64,000 nucleotides of DNA from Candidatus Gastranaerophilales bacterium (GCA_944322545.1 CALUPF010000015.1:1-64000); one strand, 5' to 3'. Counted from the stretch's first letter, positions 17,905 through 27,530 are shown. Made by a program: numbers and translations. Notes: generated by a model not told the origin, from the letters alone.

Positions 17905-20868
17905 ATGGAAGTAAGATATAAGCAAAATATTTTATATAAAGACCACTTAAGAAGTCACAAGCGAGTGATTCAGGATCAGCCTTCCCTTCAAAATAAAGTC
18001 ATTAAAAATATTAATAAAACGCCTTTAGAGAGAGATTCACAAGAAGTATCCTTTAAAGGCGTTTCTCAATTTGTAAAAGATACAACAGAAAAACTTTTAT
18101 ACAAAAAAACTAGAACATTTAATTATCAACAATCAATAAACACAATTAAAAGATATTATGGCTCAAGTATAAAATCTTTAACAGAAGGGCTTCAAGGCCA
18201 TAAAGAAATAACAGACAACATAATTAAAGATGCTGTTAAAGAACAAATTCAATTCAGAGAGAAAAAGCCACTTAAATTAGTTGTTGAAGGAATTTTATAT
18301 CCATTTTTAAAATTACCTATTCACATAGCAGATAGTTTTATTGACGTATTGAGAAAAAGACAGATTTTACCTGAAAATTTTGGTAAAACAGGAAATTCCT
18401 TATATTCTAGACACAGATTTAAATTAGACGATGATGATAAACTCAATTCATTAGTTGGATTTTTCAAAACTGCTCATAAATACAAACATGACACAGAGAA
18501 GATTCGTTCAGCCGGAATGTTCAAAGATGGAATGAAAATGTTTGATCCTAAATCAGGCAACTATAACGGTGTTCATGAAAGAGCTTTAACTAGAATTGTT
18601 ACTGGCTTCATTCCAGCAGTATTTTTGGCAAATGATGCATATAACCTATCAAGACTTTGTGATGATGATCCCAAAGCAGCAGATAAAGAAAAGAAAATAC
18701 GTTTTAACCAAGAAACAAAACGTGTTGTTTCAAATGCATACATCCAATTAATCACTTTAGGTGCACTTTCTAAATTTATAAATGCTAGCAAAGGCGCATT
18801 CGTTACAGTTACGGTTTTAACAACTTTATTCACTGAAATTTATTCTCGTCTTTCAAATGGAAAGAAAATTCACTTCATTTCAAAAGAAGAAGCACAAAAA
18901 ATAAATGCAAAAGAAAAAGCTAAAAATGCAAATAAGAATGAAGAAGCAAAACAAGAAACAACGAATAATACTAACAAAACAGAAAATCTAGATACACCAA
19001 AGTCAGAACAAGCTACAATCAACAATTCAGCAAAACCTGGCTTTAAGGGCTCAGCAGTCTTTAAAGACTTTGGCTTAGCAACAAATATGCCAATAATTGA
19101 GAATGCAGTAACTAAAAAGAATACTCAAGAAAATAAAAATGAAGGTTCTCAAGTAGCAAACAAAGAAATGAAACCTTTGTTAAATGGAAAAACGATATTA
19201 ACGTGGATCGTGGGTACAATAGCTCTAGGCTACGCAATAAGAGGTGCTAAAAAAGGCATTCAAGCTCTTATGAAAAATGAAAATTATGCAAATAATTATT
19301 TCATAAAGAAACTAAATGATAATTCAGAAAAATTTGGAAAAGCAATAGAAAATATAGAAAAAAGATTAAAACTTGATAAAATAAAAGGCTCAACTTTATT
19401 TGAAAAAATATACAACAAAATTACATCTCAAGACCACCTAATAAAAAAATCAGAGTTTGATGATATAGCAAGACATCTTACTGATTATGATCCAGCATTA
19501 GGAAACAAATTTGAAACAGTAACAAAGACATATCAAAGAACAAAAGCAATAGAAAATTTTGGCGAAGAACTAGCACTAGACTTGGAAAATATTGGCTTAA
19601 GTAAACTTGCAAAAGAATTTAAAAATATAGCAAATCAAAGTCCATCAAGTTCTAGAAAAAATGAAGTAATTAAACAAAATCTTGAACATTTCATTAGAGA
19701 ACTTAAAAACCTAAAAGAGTATACAATAGCTGATGAAGTAAAAAAAGCTATCATTAACAAAGATGGCAGCATACAAACGCAAAACTACGAAAAAGTAAGT
19801 AAAATGCTCAAAAAAGTTGCTTCTGCTAGAGGTCATAATGAACTTATGGAATTGAGTCAGTCATTTGGCAATGTCTTTAAAGTTGATATGGCTGCAGAAA
19901 ACTTAAAACTATACTTTAAGACATTGAATGACTTAAAACTACAAAACAGAACTGGTCTAGTTCAAAAATATGAAAATTATATGCACCAAGCTGTTAACGC
20001 AGACGTGTACAATCTTGGAACAAAAAACAGATTTATAGTTAAAGAAGTTGTAGACTTAATTGTTCAACCGTTTAAATTCATATGGAACACAATTACATTC
20101 CCATATAAACTTGCTACAAAAATTGAGAAAATGACTCAACCAGCAGCAACACCAAAATGGGAAGATGAAATAAAAACAGTATCAAACAGCATTAAAAAGC
20201 TATCAAAAACTTATAAAAATGTTGAAGATGCTGTAACAAAATGGAACAAAAAAGCCAAAAAATTCAATGAAAAAGCTATACAACAAGGCAAACAAACTAT
20301 AGAACTAAAAGACATAGATAAAGAGTTTGCTAAGATTATGAACAAAAAAATTAGTAAAGCATTCAACTCTGTTACTATGTCAAACATTTCCAATGCTGAA
20401 CTATCAGAATTAGCAAAATACTCAACAACAGCCGCCACAGCATGGTTCTTGATTGCAGATAACTACAATATGGTAATGTTAAAATCAAATGGTGAAAATA
20501 AAAAAGAAGCAGGACTCAAAGCTAAAGAAAGAGCTCTTCAAGAAACATCAAGATTATTCTACTCACAATTATTAATCAACCTGTTCAATAGCACATTCAG
20601 AAATCTATACAACTCTAGCTTGTTCGGAGCGCAAGTTGTTAACACCATCTCAACATCATTAGGTGAATATTGGAACAGAAAATCTATAGGTGTTCCTGTT
20701 ACTCAATGTACTAGAGACGAAATCCTACAACAAGACTATGAAAATATGCATAGAAAAGACTTAAAAGGGAAACTATTCAGATTTATGTCTAGACTAACAG
20801 GAAAAAGAGCTCTAACACAAAGAGATATTGCAACACCTAAAAAAGTAGAAACAGAACAAACTAAATAA
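17905..20868 (+). CDS. Large membrane-associated hypothetical protein with V-S-F-K-G motif
   Basis: The start is taken at ATG 17905 with AAGGG 7 bases upstream; an ATG at 17878 has no such site. The 987-aa product has no signal peptide but contains V-S-F-K-G at residues 48-52 and a second copy (G-F-K-G) near residue 380, both of the kind found in other proteins of this window. Hydrophobic segments (for example LITLGALSKFI, TWIVGTIALGYAI and TAATAWFLIADNY) suggest several membrane passes or hairpins, separated by long Lys/Asn-rich helices. No enzymatic motif is seen. A strong terminator follows. The function is unknown; the motif links it to the family-like set described in the findings. Confidence 0.75.
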   Translation: MEVRYKQNILYKDHLRSHKRVIQDQPSLQNKVIKNINKTPLERDSQEVSFKGVSQFVKDTTEKLLYKKTRTFNYQQSINTIKRYYGSSIKSLTEGLQGHKEITDNIIKDAVKEQIQFREKKPLKLVVEGILYPFLKLPIHIADSFIDVLRKRQILPENFGKTGNSLYSRHRFKLDDDDKLNSLVGFFKTAHKYKHDTEKIRSAGMFKDGMKMFDPKSGNYNGVHERALTRIVTGFIPAVFLANDAYNLSRLCDDDPKAADKEKKIRFNQETKRVVSNAYIQLITLGALSKFINASKGAFVTVTVLTTLFTEIYSRLSNGKKIHFISKEEAQKINAKEKAKNANKNEEAKQETTNNTNKTENLDTPKSEQATINNSAKPGFKGSAVFKDFGLATNMPIIENAVTKKNTQENKNEGSQVANKEMKPLLNGKTILTWIVGTIALGYAIRGAKKGIQALMKNENYANNYFIKKLNDNSEKFGKAIENIEKRLKLDKIKGSTLFEKIYNKITSQDHLIKKSEFDDIARHLTDYDPALGNKFETVTKTYQRTKAIENFGEELALDLENIGLSKLAKEFKNIANQSPSSSRKNEVIKQNLEHFIRELKNLKEYTIADEVKKAIINKDGSIQTQNYEKVSKMLKKVASARGHNELMELSQSFGNVFKVDMAAENLKLYFKTLNDLKLQNRTGLVQKYENYMHQAVNADVYNLGTKNRFIVKEVVDLIVQPFKFIWNTITFPYKLATKIEKMTQPAATPKWEDEIKTVSNSIKKLSKTYKNVEDAVTKWNKKAKKFNEKAIQQGKQTIELKDIDKEFAKIMNKKISKAFNSVTMSNISNAELSELAKYSTTAATAWFLIADNYNMVMLKSNGENKKEAGLKAKERALQETSRLFYSQLLINLFNSTFRNLYNSSLFGAQVVNTISTSLGEYWNRKSIGVPVTQCTRDEILQQDYENMHRKDLKGKLFRFMSRLTGKRALTQRDIATPKKVETEQTK

Positions 20869-20889
20869 AATAATAAATATATAAAACAA

Positions 20890-20917
20890 AAGCATGACGT
20901 TAAGTCATGCTTTTTTA
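20890..20917 (+). terminator. Rho-independent terminator
   Basis: AAGCATGAC and GTCATGCTT form a 9-bp stem with a 5-base loop, followed by a T6 run. Confidence 0.9.
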
Positions 20918-20938
20918 ATATAACTAATGATGCAGAAA

Positions 20939-21262
20939 TTATAGATGTTTTTCAATATTCGAAACTATTGATGTTTTTGGCATCAAACCAACCAATCTTT
21001 CAACCGGTTTACCATCTTTAAATATCAATAAAGTAGGCAAGCCACTTACTGAATATTCTTTAGCTGTTTTCAAATTTTCATCTGTATTGAGCTTAACTAT
21101 TTTAATTTTACCAGCGAACTCTTGAGCAACTTCATCCAATACAGGTCCTAATTTTCTGCAAGGACCACACCAAGGTGCCCAAAAATCAACTACTGTCAAT
21201 TCAGAAGAATTAACAACTTCAGCTTCAAAGCTGTTATCATTGATATCTAATGCATTTGACAT
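20939..21262 (-). CDS. trxA: Thioredoxin
   Basis: A 107-aa thioredoxin with the redox motif W-C-G-P-C at residues 31-35, the buried Asp (V-V-D-F-W) and the cis-Pro in SGLPTLLIF. It reduces cytoplasmic disulfides and is recycled by thioredoxin reductase (trxB at 45.4 kb). An AAGGAGGAG site precedes the ATG. Monocistronic, convergent with the large hypothetical gene. Confidence 0.97.
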   Translation of the reverse strand: MSNALDINDNSFEAEVVNSSELTVVDFWAPWCGPCRKLGPVLDEVAQEFAGKIKIVKLNTDENLKTAKEYSVSGLPTLLIFKDGKPVERLVGLMPKTSIVSNIEKHL

Positions 21263-21362
21263 TTATATCTCCTCCTTAAATACAATTCCTTAATTTATAA
21301 ACTAATTTTACCAAAAAATCAATTAATAAACCAGTTAAGAATAAATATTAATAAAAAACTTA

Positions 21363-21390
21363 TTGACTAAGAATCTTCATTTGATATTAT
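21363..21390 (+). promoter_or_regulatory. Probable promoter of tRNA-Phe
   Basis: TTGACT (21363-21368) and TATTAT (21385-21390) with a 16-base spacer, 43 bases before the mature tRNA 5' end. Confidence 0.55.
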
Positions 21391-21433
21391 TAAGTAACAG
21401 GCTGAGATAAGCCTTTGAAAATTTAATAGTCAT

Positions 21434-21509
21434 GCCACGTTAGCTCAGTTGGTAGAGCAAGGGACTGAAAATCCCTGTGTCCTTGGTTCGATTCCGAGAC
21501 GTGGCACCA
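21434..21509 (+). tRNA. tRNA-Phe (GAA)
   Basis: Acceptor GCCACGT/ACGTGGC, D-arm GCTCAGTTGGTAGAGC, anticodon stem AGGGA/TCCCT around CTGAAAA (anticodon GAA), T-loop GTTCGATTC and an encoded ACCA. Confidence 0.95.
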
Positions 21510-21514
21510 CTTTT

Positions 21515-21539
21515 AAAGACACCTTCTGGTGTCTTTTTT
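21515..21539 (+). terminator. Rho-independent terminator of tRNA-Phe
   Basis: AAAGACACC and GGTGTCTTT form a 9-bp stem with a TTCT loop, followed by T-run. Confidence 0.9.
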
Positions 21540-21715
21540 GTTGCTGATAACCTAACAATGGTTCTCCCCCTCTCACAAACATTAAATGTAAAAATAAAAA
21601 AACATACGTTTCTTCGAAATTAGTTGATAAATTAATGTAACAAATATTTTAATAGCTGAATTTAGCATATTTTATATGTTTTTTATTATATGTGAAGTAA
21701 TAAACGAGGCGTATT

Positions 21716-23235
21716 ATGAGCGAATGGGATATAAAAACAGCAACATCTGACAATCGAGAGCTTTATAATAACTACATAAAAAACCATCCTGAATGTAGAA
21801 TGATGAAATCTGAAGCAATTTGGTCACAAATGAAAAAAAGATGGTGTTATTAATGAACAACAGTATCAAGCAGCCATATTAGGTTTAAGCAGTTCTGTTT
21901 TTAATCCACAAAGTTCGATTATCGATTCTCCAATGGTTAGTTTTAGTCATTCTAAAACGAAGGTCACTCCTCAAAATAAAATACCTTATGCCCCTATTAA
22001 ATATCATAAAGATTCGAAAGATATAATTGTTAATTCACAAGGTAAAAATTTCCTATTATGATAACGGACAAATAAAAACTTACGAGCAAAACGATAAAGT
22101 TAAATACAAGTCAAAATATGACATTAATGGCAAAATATTGGAAAAAACCGAATATCGCGACGGAGGTCGAGTTGAAATTAAATATCAAAATGGAAAACCA
22201 ATAAAAACAGAATATTTTGATGGTGCAAAAGAAAAACACGACCTAGATAAAGCAAAAGATATAGCAACGAGTATCCGCAAAAATTTATATCATTTGGGAA
22301 CTTGTTCTGAAAAAGAAATGCAAAAGTATTTAAAAGAAATTTCTGCTTAAAATATTGAAATTATAGAAAATGAATTTAAAAGCCAGACAGGAGAATATTT
22401 ATCTGATACATTAATAAAAATAGACTCTAATGCAAAACCATTTTTTAAAAATTCTCAACGAACTACTTTAATCAACCATGTTCAAAAATGTTGGGAGCAA
22501 CGTTATGGATTTAATCCCAAATATCAAGATAATAACAATCAAGTAAAAAATGATTGGCATACTGGTAATCCATATTCAATAAAACAAGACGGCAATAAAT
22601 TAATTGCAGTAAATAAAAAAACAGGAAAAAGAAGCACTATAAACCTAGACCTATATTTAAAAGACTTTACAGTAAAAGACAAAGCTCAAATAAAAAGTAC
22701 TCTTCAAAAGCTTCCAGGTGAGGTTTTAGACGATCTAGTAGCTGAAACAACTAATTTATATGGAAAAAACACATCGTTTGGAAAACATTTTTACAACCCT
22801 ATTGAAAAAATAGGAAATTTAATAGGAATTTCAGATTTTAAAAGTGCTGGATACTTCAACCCTGTTTTTGATTCTATAGTAATTAAAACTTTAGGTCATG
22901 ACGGTAAAGAAGTGATAGTCCATGAACTAGGACACGCAATAGATTTCAAAACAATATCTTTTGAAAGTGACAGCAATAATAAATTTGAAGAAACATTTAA
23001 TAAAGAAATGGATTCATACAAAGCAAAAGGAAATAAAGAATTTTCACATTTAAAAGATAATGGATCAGCATACTGCACAGCAAATAAAAATGAAATGTTT
23101 GCAGAATGTTATACTTTATTAATGACAGGTGAAAACAGTTCAAAAGACTGCATTTTAGAACACTTCCCCGAAACACTAAAACTTGTTGAACAAATGCTCA
23201 TTGAAACAAGAAAAAATGAAACAAGACATAGATAA
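21716..23235 (+). pseudogene. Disrupted HExxH metallopeptidase gene (lethal-factor-like domain)
   Basis: One coding unit of about 505 codons is broken in three places. It opens at ATG 21716 (MSEWDIKTATSDN); an extra A in the A7 tract at 21833-21839 shifts the frame; the second segment (containing M-V-S-F-S-H) runs to an A5 tract at 22044-22048, where another one-base shift occurs; the third segment has MORN-like repeats (Y-Y-D-N-G-Q-I-K and Y-F-D-G-A-K-E) and meets an in-frame TAA at 22348-22350. After that the same frame stays open to 23235 but has no start codon for about 185 codons. The C-terminal part holds V-H-E-L-G-H-A-I-D and, about 55 residues on, N-E-M-F-A-E-C-Y, the zinc-ligand pattern of anthrax lethal-factor-like zincins. 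The remaining pieces (22045-22350, 22912-23235) are unlikely to be functional. Confidence 0.8.
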
Positions 23236-23275
23236 TATAATTTTAAATCTTAAATATAACGTTAAAAGATTTAAA

Positions 23276-23416
23276 TTAATAATCCATTTTTCCTTCACGT
23301 AAAACTTTAGCAGCGCAATCTACTCCATTTCCACTAGAGCTACAGTTTACAGACTTGTTATCTATGCCAGCAGGTACAACGCCTCTATTTGGATCAAGAA
23401 AGAATACGAATACATC
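23276..23416 (-). pseudogene. Cut-off C-terminal tail of the prepilin-like gene
   Basis: In the same frame as the preceding gene, directly after its TAA, 46 sense codons encode D-V-F-V-F-F-L-D-P-N-R-G-V-V-P-A-G, two Cys pairs' worth of residues and a final R-E-G-K-M-D-Y. The gene at 54995 and similar prepilins carry Cys-rich ends of the same style, so this was part of the protein. Confidence 0.7.
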
Positions 23417-23944
23417 TTAACCAAACTGATTAGGTTTTTTATCACCATTCACATCAACATAAAAAGTTAAAGAAGTGCCATAATTAACACCTCTATTTCC
23501 ATCATTGCCACTTGCACCATCAATACACCAATTCATTCCATCAACAGTTTTAAATGCTATAGTTTCCGCACCAGGACAATACGTCTTTGATGCCCACGAA
23601 AAACTTTTTGTCCCTAACACTTTTGTCTGAGACCAACAACCATCAGTATCAATAGCACAAGTCTTCGTTATATTGAAATAAGGACTTATATAATCATAAA
23701 CCCTTTGTATAGAATCTCTGTCAGCATCTTTGAACATCCAACGTTTGAATGAACCGTTGTTCATTTCAGCTCTAGAAATAACCTGAGATGCAACAGAATA
23801 AGCTTTTTTACATCCTGCTACGTATTCTCTCATCTCAGCATCCTTTTTTAAACCAGGAATTGTCATAGCTGCAATTACACCAATTATACATAACGTTACA
23901 AGTACTTCAGCCAATGTGAAAACTCTTTTAGTTAACATAAACAC
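23417..23944 (-). CDS. Type IV prepilin-like protein with premature stop
   Basis: The product (175 aa) starts MFMLTKRVFTLAEVLVTLCIIGVIAAMTIP: a short basic leader, the F-T-L-A-E prepilin peptidase site and a hydrophobic helix typical of type IV pilins and pseudopilins. The globular part has several Cys (K-T-C-A-I-D, G-C-W-S, T-Y-C-P, M-N-W-C-I-D). The frame ends at TAA 23417 after K-P-N-Q-F-G, but continues open for another 46 codons to a TAA at 23276; the continuation carries the tail expected for these proteins (D-V-F-V-F-F-L, C-A-A-K-V-L-R-E-G-K-M-D-Y). Codon AAA to TAA would explain it. The protein is therefore probably truncated by about a fifth. Confidence 0.8.
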   Translation of the reverse strand: MFMLTKRVFTLAEVLVTLCIIGVIAAMTIPGLKKDAEMREYVAGCKKAYSVASQVISRAEMNNGSFKRWMFKDADRDSIQRVYDYISPYFNITKTCAIDTDGCWSQTKVLGTKSFSWASKTYCPGAETIAFKTVDGMNWCIDGASGNDGNRGVNYGTSLTFYVDVNGDKKPNQFG

Positions 23945-24035
23945 TCTATAAATTAATCATATATTCTATATTACACTAATAAAAAAATCATTATGGATAC
24001 AAAAAATTATTTATATGACAATTTTTAGCCTTCAG

Positions 24036-24051
24036 CTGTTTTATAAAACAG
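24036..24051. promoter_or_regulatory. 16-bp perfect palindrome upstream of kinase-like gene
   Basis: CTGTTTTATAAAACAG lies 21 bases before the ATG at 24073 and just ahead of its purine-rich ribosome-binding region. It may be an operator or a small hairpin affecting translation. Confidence 0.35.
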
Positions 24052-24072
24052 GAAAAGGTAAAGTGAACAAAT

Positions 24073-25248
24073 ATGAAAATAGAGAAAATAACGCCATTAT
24101 TTAAGTCTAAAACAGCCTCCTACGTTAGTTTTAGACAAAATAGCGAAACATTACAAAAAACTACTGATAAAAATAATGAAAAAGCAAAAGCCTCAAAATT
24201 AATGTTAGGGGCAACAATTCTTGCAGGTGTTGTCGCAGTTAGCATCGCTCGATATAAAGGAAAACTTGGCAAAAATATAAAAAATATGCTAAGAAAACCA
24301 ACTGATACAAAAATAAAAAATGACATAAATACCAATGTAATAGATTGGAATTCTCCTTTAAAATTTGACACATCTGCTATTGGTGGAAACTATTTTAACA
24401 AAGAGTATTTTCTCAAAGATTTAAGTTCTAGACCAATTGTTTTAAATATATTAAAAGAGCTTGAAAATGTAACATTTGAGGATAAAAGTGTAAAATTAAT
24501 AAAAAAAGTCTATGACAAAGATAATATTTACGATCTAGGACTGAGATATGCAATCGTTGCAAACAATACAGCGAAACAAAAAGGATTCGGTGGAATAATT
24601 ACAGAAGTACCATCGATGTTTAAAGGGCTTGAAATAAAAGAGCTTTTCAGAAAATTAGACGATCTAGTATCTTTATTAGACAGAAAAAAAATTAATAAGT
24701 TTAATATAAACGGTAAAGAATACCTAGCTGAATTTATTGGTGGTGGTTGCATAAGCGATGTTTATAAAATAACATACCCGAAAACTGGTGAAAGAATATG
24801 CTTAAAATTCGCAAGACAACCATACCTAACAGGCAGAGGTCAAGGAATTTTTGATGAGGTCGCTATTACACTAGAAGCAAACAAAGCTGGAGTCATTAAT
24901 ATTCCAAAGCTTTATATGGCAAATCCAATAGGCAGATACAAAACCTTACCTGACTCATTTAAAACTAATCATGGAGCCTGGCAAATAACAGAATATATAG
25001 AAGAAGGAAAAAAACGCACAACAAAGGGATTAGACCTATTAAGCTGGCTAGAAAGCAAAGGTTTAGAACATGGAGACTGTCACGATGGAAACTTAATTGG
25101 AGATGTAATAATAGATCTTGGTGGAATTATTGACAAAGACAAAACAATAGGAAAACTAGCAAATCTTGATTACCTTTTAAGCGGATATCAAAATGGACTA
25201 ACTACAAGTGACATAGTAAACAAAATAAACCAAAGTCATACGACTTGA
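24073..25248 (+). CDS. Protein-kinase-like protein with N-terminal V-S-F motif and membrane anchor
   Basis: A 391-aa protein with V-S-F-R-Q at residues 18-22 and a hydrophobic segment at about 43-60 (MLGATILAGVVAVSIA). The C-terminal half has a kinase-fold plan: a glycine-rich loop (GGGCISDVYK, about 226-235), a Lys in C-L-K-F-A (K245), a hinge-like W-Q-I-T-E-Y-I-E-E, catalytic-loop motif H-G-D-C-H-D-G-N at 333-340 and D-L-G at 348-350 in place of DFG. This is the pattern of atypical kinases (APH/lipopolysaccharide-kinase-like and effector kinases). Substrate is unknown. It is monocistronic, ends in TGA, and sits beside two broken genes in an accessory region. Confidence 0.7.
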   Translation: MKIEKITPLFKSKTASYVSFRQNSETLQKTTDKNNEKAKASKLMLGATILAGVVAVSIARYKGKLGKNIKNMLRKPTDTKIKNDINTNVIDWNSPLKFDTSAIGGNYFNKEYFLKDLSSRPIVLNILKELENVTFEDKSVKLIKKVYDKDNIYDLGLRYAIVANNTAKQKGFGGIITEVPSMFKGLEIKELFRKLDDLVSLLDRKKINKFNINGKEYLAEFIGGGCISDVYKITYPKTGERICLKFARQPYLTGRGQGIFDEVAITLEANKAGVINIPKLYMANPIGRYKTLPDSFKTNHGAWQITEYIEEGKKRTTKGLDLLSWLESKGLEHGDCHDGNLIGDVIIDLGGIIDKDKTIGKLANLDYLLSGYQNGLTTSDIVNKINQSHTT

Positions 25249-25341
25249 AGAATCAGTCAATTTTTCAAAAACGTAAACAAATGAATTATTGAAAATACGA
25301 AAAAACAATAGAACTAAAAATATAACTTGCGGTCAAAAAAG

Positions 25342-25749
25342 TTATAGCAAACCTTTCGATTTTAAAAAGTCAGAATATTGTTTATCCACAACACTTATGT
25401 GACTCAAAATCCAATTTTTTAAAAATACAGAAAGTTCAAAATGCAGCAAACATCTATCTGAATTAAAATCTTCACAAAACTTCGCCAATTTCTCTTTAAA
25501 AATAGTATGTTGTTTTTTATGTTCATCAAAATGAGGATAACCAATATCTAAAAGAAATTTTTCTTCCTCTATCAAATGCTCTTGAGAATATTTTTTTAAG
25601 TTATTAATAACTTGTGCAATAGCAAGTTTATCCCATTTATCTTCCATTGCCTTATTTATATCATTTAATGCTTCTATAAGTTGTTTATGTTGTTCATCAA
25701 ATCTTTTTATACCAACATTATACTTATTATCCCAAACAAACTGTTTCAT
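25342..25749 (-). CDS. Bacteriohemerythrin
   Basis: A non-haem di-iron oxygen-binding four-helix bundle. The start is set at 25749 because GGAG lies about 7 bases upstream, giving 135 aa, the normal length; a longer reading from 25776 adds nine residues ahead of the domain. Ligands of the canonical pattern are visible: H21, H58-x3-E62, H77-x3-H81 and H117-x4-D122. It likely scavenges, stores or senses oxygen in an anaerobe or microaerophile. Single-gene unit. Confidence 0.92.
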   Translation of the reverse strand: MKQFVWDNKYNVGIKRFDEQHKQLIEALNDINKAMEDKWDKLAIAQVINNLKKYSQEHLIEEEKFLLDIGYPHFDEHKKQHTIFKEKLAKFCEDFNSDRCLLHFELSVFLKNWILSHISVVDKQYSDFLKSKGLL

Positions 25750-25817
25750 TCTTGCTCCATAATAAGTTATATTCAATATAAAATAATTCTAGCATACATT
25801 AGATATAAAAAACCATT

Positions 25818-27116
25818 CTAATCAATGTTATTTTTTTCAACAAGAATTTTTCTAATTCTTCGCCCCTTAAACTCTAAAACTTTCAAGTTATAGTCTGCAA
25901 TTTGAATTTCATCATTCATTTTGGCTAATCTACCTAATATTTTTTGCACATATCCACATATAGTCTCAACATCATCTTCTTGTTGCTGAATTCCAAAAAA
26001 ATCAAAGAATTCATTAACTCTAACTAAACCATTTACAATATACTTATTTTCAGAAACTTGTTTGATATCTTTTTCTTCTTCATCAAATTCATCTTGCACA
26101 TCACCAAAAATTTCTTCTAAAACATCCTCTAAAGAAATAATGCCTGACATCCCTCCGAATTCATCAATAACAATAGCAATTTCAGTTTTGTTATTTTTAA
26201 AGTTCTGCAACAACAAATCTGTAGTCATAGTTTCTGTAACCAAAAGAGGCTTTCTTAAAATACTTTTTATGTTTATATCTTCATTTGTCATTTTGCAAGA
26301 ATACAAATCTTTCACATGCAATATCCCTAAAACATTATCAATGCTATCTTCGAATACAGGATATCTGGTATATTGGTTTTCCAGAATAATTTCTTTGAGT
26401 TTTTCAATATCAACATCAACAGGAATTGAAACAACATCACAACGGGGCACCATTATTTGTTTAGCATTCAAATCAGTAAATTTCAATGAATTTCTAAGCA
26501 ACTGACTTTCTGTTTCATTTAATACTCCGCCCTTGTAACTCGCATCTATTATCATATCTAATTCTTCTTCTGTATGGACCGAATGATGCTGAGAAGCAGG
26601 AGGAATATTCAATAGATTCAGTAACCAATTGCCAAAACCATTTAATAGAAAAATAAATGGTGCAAACAACTTGGCAACAAAAACTAAAGGTCTTGTAACA
26701 ACAAGTGTTGTCTTTTCAGGATATTGCAAAGCAATAGACTTAGGCATTAATTCACCAATTACGACATGCATAAAAGTTATCAAAACAAAAGCAATTGCAA
26801 CAGCAACTGTATGAGAAGCAATAGTATTTGATACATATGGTAAAAAATCAAACAATGGATGAATCAACTTTGCCAATGTAGCCTCACCAACCCAACCGAG
26901 ACCAATACTGGCAATTGTTATACCAAGTTGAGTTGCGGCAATATATTTATCTAATTCCTTCAAAGCAAGCTCTGCAACTTTAGCAGTACCATCACCTTCA
27001 TTTGCAAGCTGACTTATTCGTGTTTGCCTAACACTAACTAAAGCAAACTCAGAAGCAACGAAAAATCCATTTGCAAAAAGCAAGAAAATGATAAAAAACA
27101 AATTAAATAGAATCAT
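25818..27116 (-). CDS. CNNM/CorC-type membrane protein with CBS domains
   Basis: The 432-aa protein has the family order: DUF21/CNNM membrane domain with four hydrophobic segments (about 1-190), a CBS pair (about 210-335; PRCDVVSIPVDVD and K-P-L-L-V-T-E), and a C-terminal CorC_HlyC FAD-like domain (V-N-G-L-V-R-V-N-E-F-F-D onward). Members act in magnesium or other divalent cation efflux and are often labelled hemolysin C, a name that does not reflect function. GAGG precedes the ATG. No adjacent partner gene. Confidence 0.92.
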   Translation of the reverse strand: MILFNLFFIIFLLFANGFFVASEFALVSVRQTRISQLANEGDGTAKVAELALKELDKYIAATQLGITIASIGLGWVGEATLAKLIHPLFDFLPYVSNTIASHTVAVAIAFVLITFMHVVIGELMPKSIALQYPEKTTLVVTRPLVFVAKLFAPFIFLLNGFGNWLLNLLNIPPASQHHSVHTEEELDMIIDASYKGGVLNETESQLLRNSLKFTDLNAKQIMVPRCDVVSIPVDVDIEKLKEIILENQYTRYPVFEDSIDNVLGILHVKDLYSCKMTNEDINIKSILRKPLLVTETMTTDLLLQNFKNNKTEIAIVIDEFGGMSGIISLEDVLEEIFGDVQDEFDEEEKDIKQVSENKYIVNGLVRVNEFFDFFGIQQQEDDVETICGYVQKILGRLAKMNDEIQIADYNLKVLEFKGRRIRKILVEKNNID

Positions 27117-27247
27117 AAAACCTCATTAATACTAAAAATAAAATAATTCTAAACTATTATACAAGTAATTAGGCATATCACAAAATTGCTTAATAATTTA
27201 ACTGAATTTGTAGTAAACTCAATTTTAATAAATAGAAAGGATTTAAA

Positions 27248-27433
27248 ATGAGTAAAAAATTTAAACACTTAAAAACTGGTGATACATATGAGATGATAAG
27301 AGATGATGTTAAAAATTGCACAAACTCAAATGACAAACAAATAATGGTTTTATACAAACGTGACGGATATCCAGACTTAATTTTTGTAAGAGAAAAAGAT
27401 GAATTTTATCAAAAATTCCAAGAATTAAAATAA
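27248..27433 (+). CDS. Small DUF1653-like protein
   Basis: The 61-aa product (K-H-L-K-T-G-D-T-Y-E-M-I, then I-M-V-L-Y-K-R-D-G, F-V-R-E-K-D-E-F-Y) follows the pattern of DUF1653 proteins: H-[YF]-K-G-x-x-Y-x-[VM], a central V-x-Y, then [WF]-V-R-x-x-x-x-F. These are small beta proteins of unknown function. An AGAAAGGA site precedes the ATG. Assignment is by motif spacing only. Confidence 0.6.
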   Translation: MSKKFKHLKTGDTYEMIRDDVKNCTNSNDKQIMVLYKRDGYPDLIFVREKDEFYQKFQELK

Positions 27434-27530
27434 CAAATTATTTAGAATAGTAAACAATACACTTATTTTTGATAATAAAATCAAAAAATATACTATAATT
27501 GTAAAGTAAAAGACAATTTGAAAGGTTCAG

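Noticed and set aside
21540..25300. Integrated element at tRNA-Phe
   Set aside because: The region next to tRNA-Phe holds broken and accessory genes, but no integrase, transposase or repeated tRNA end was seen.
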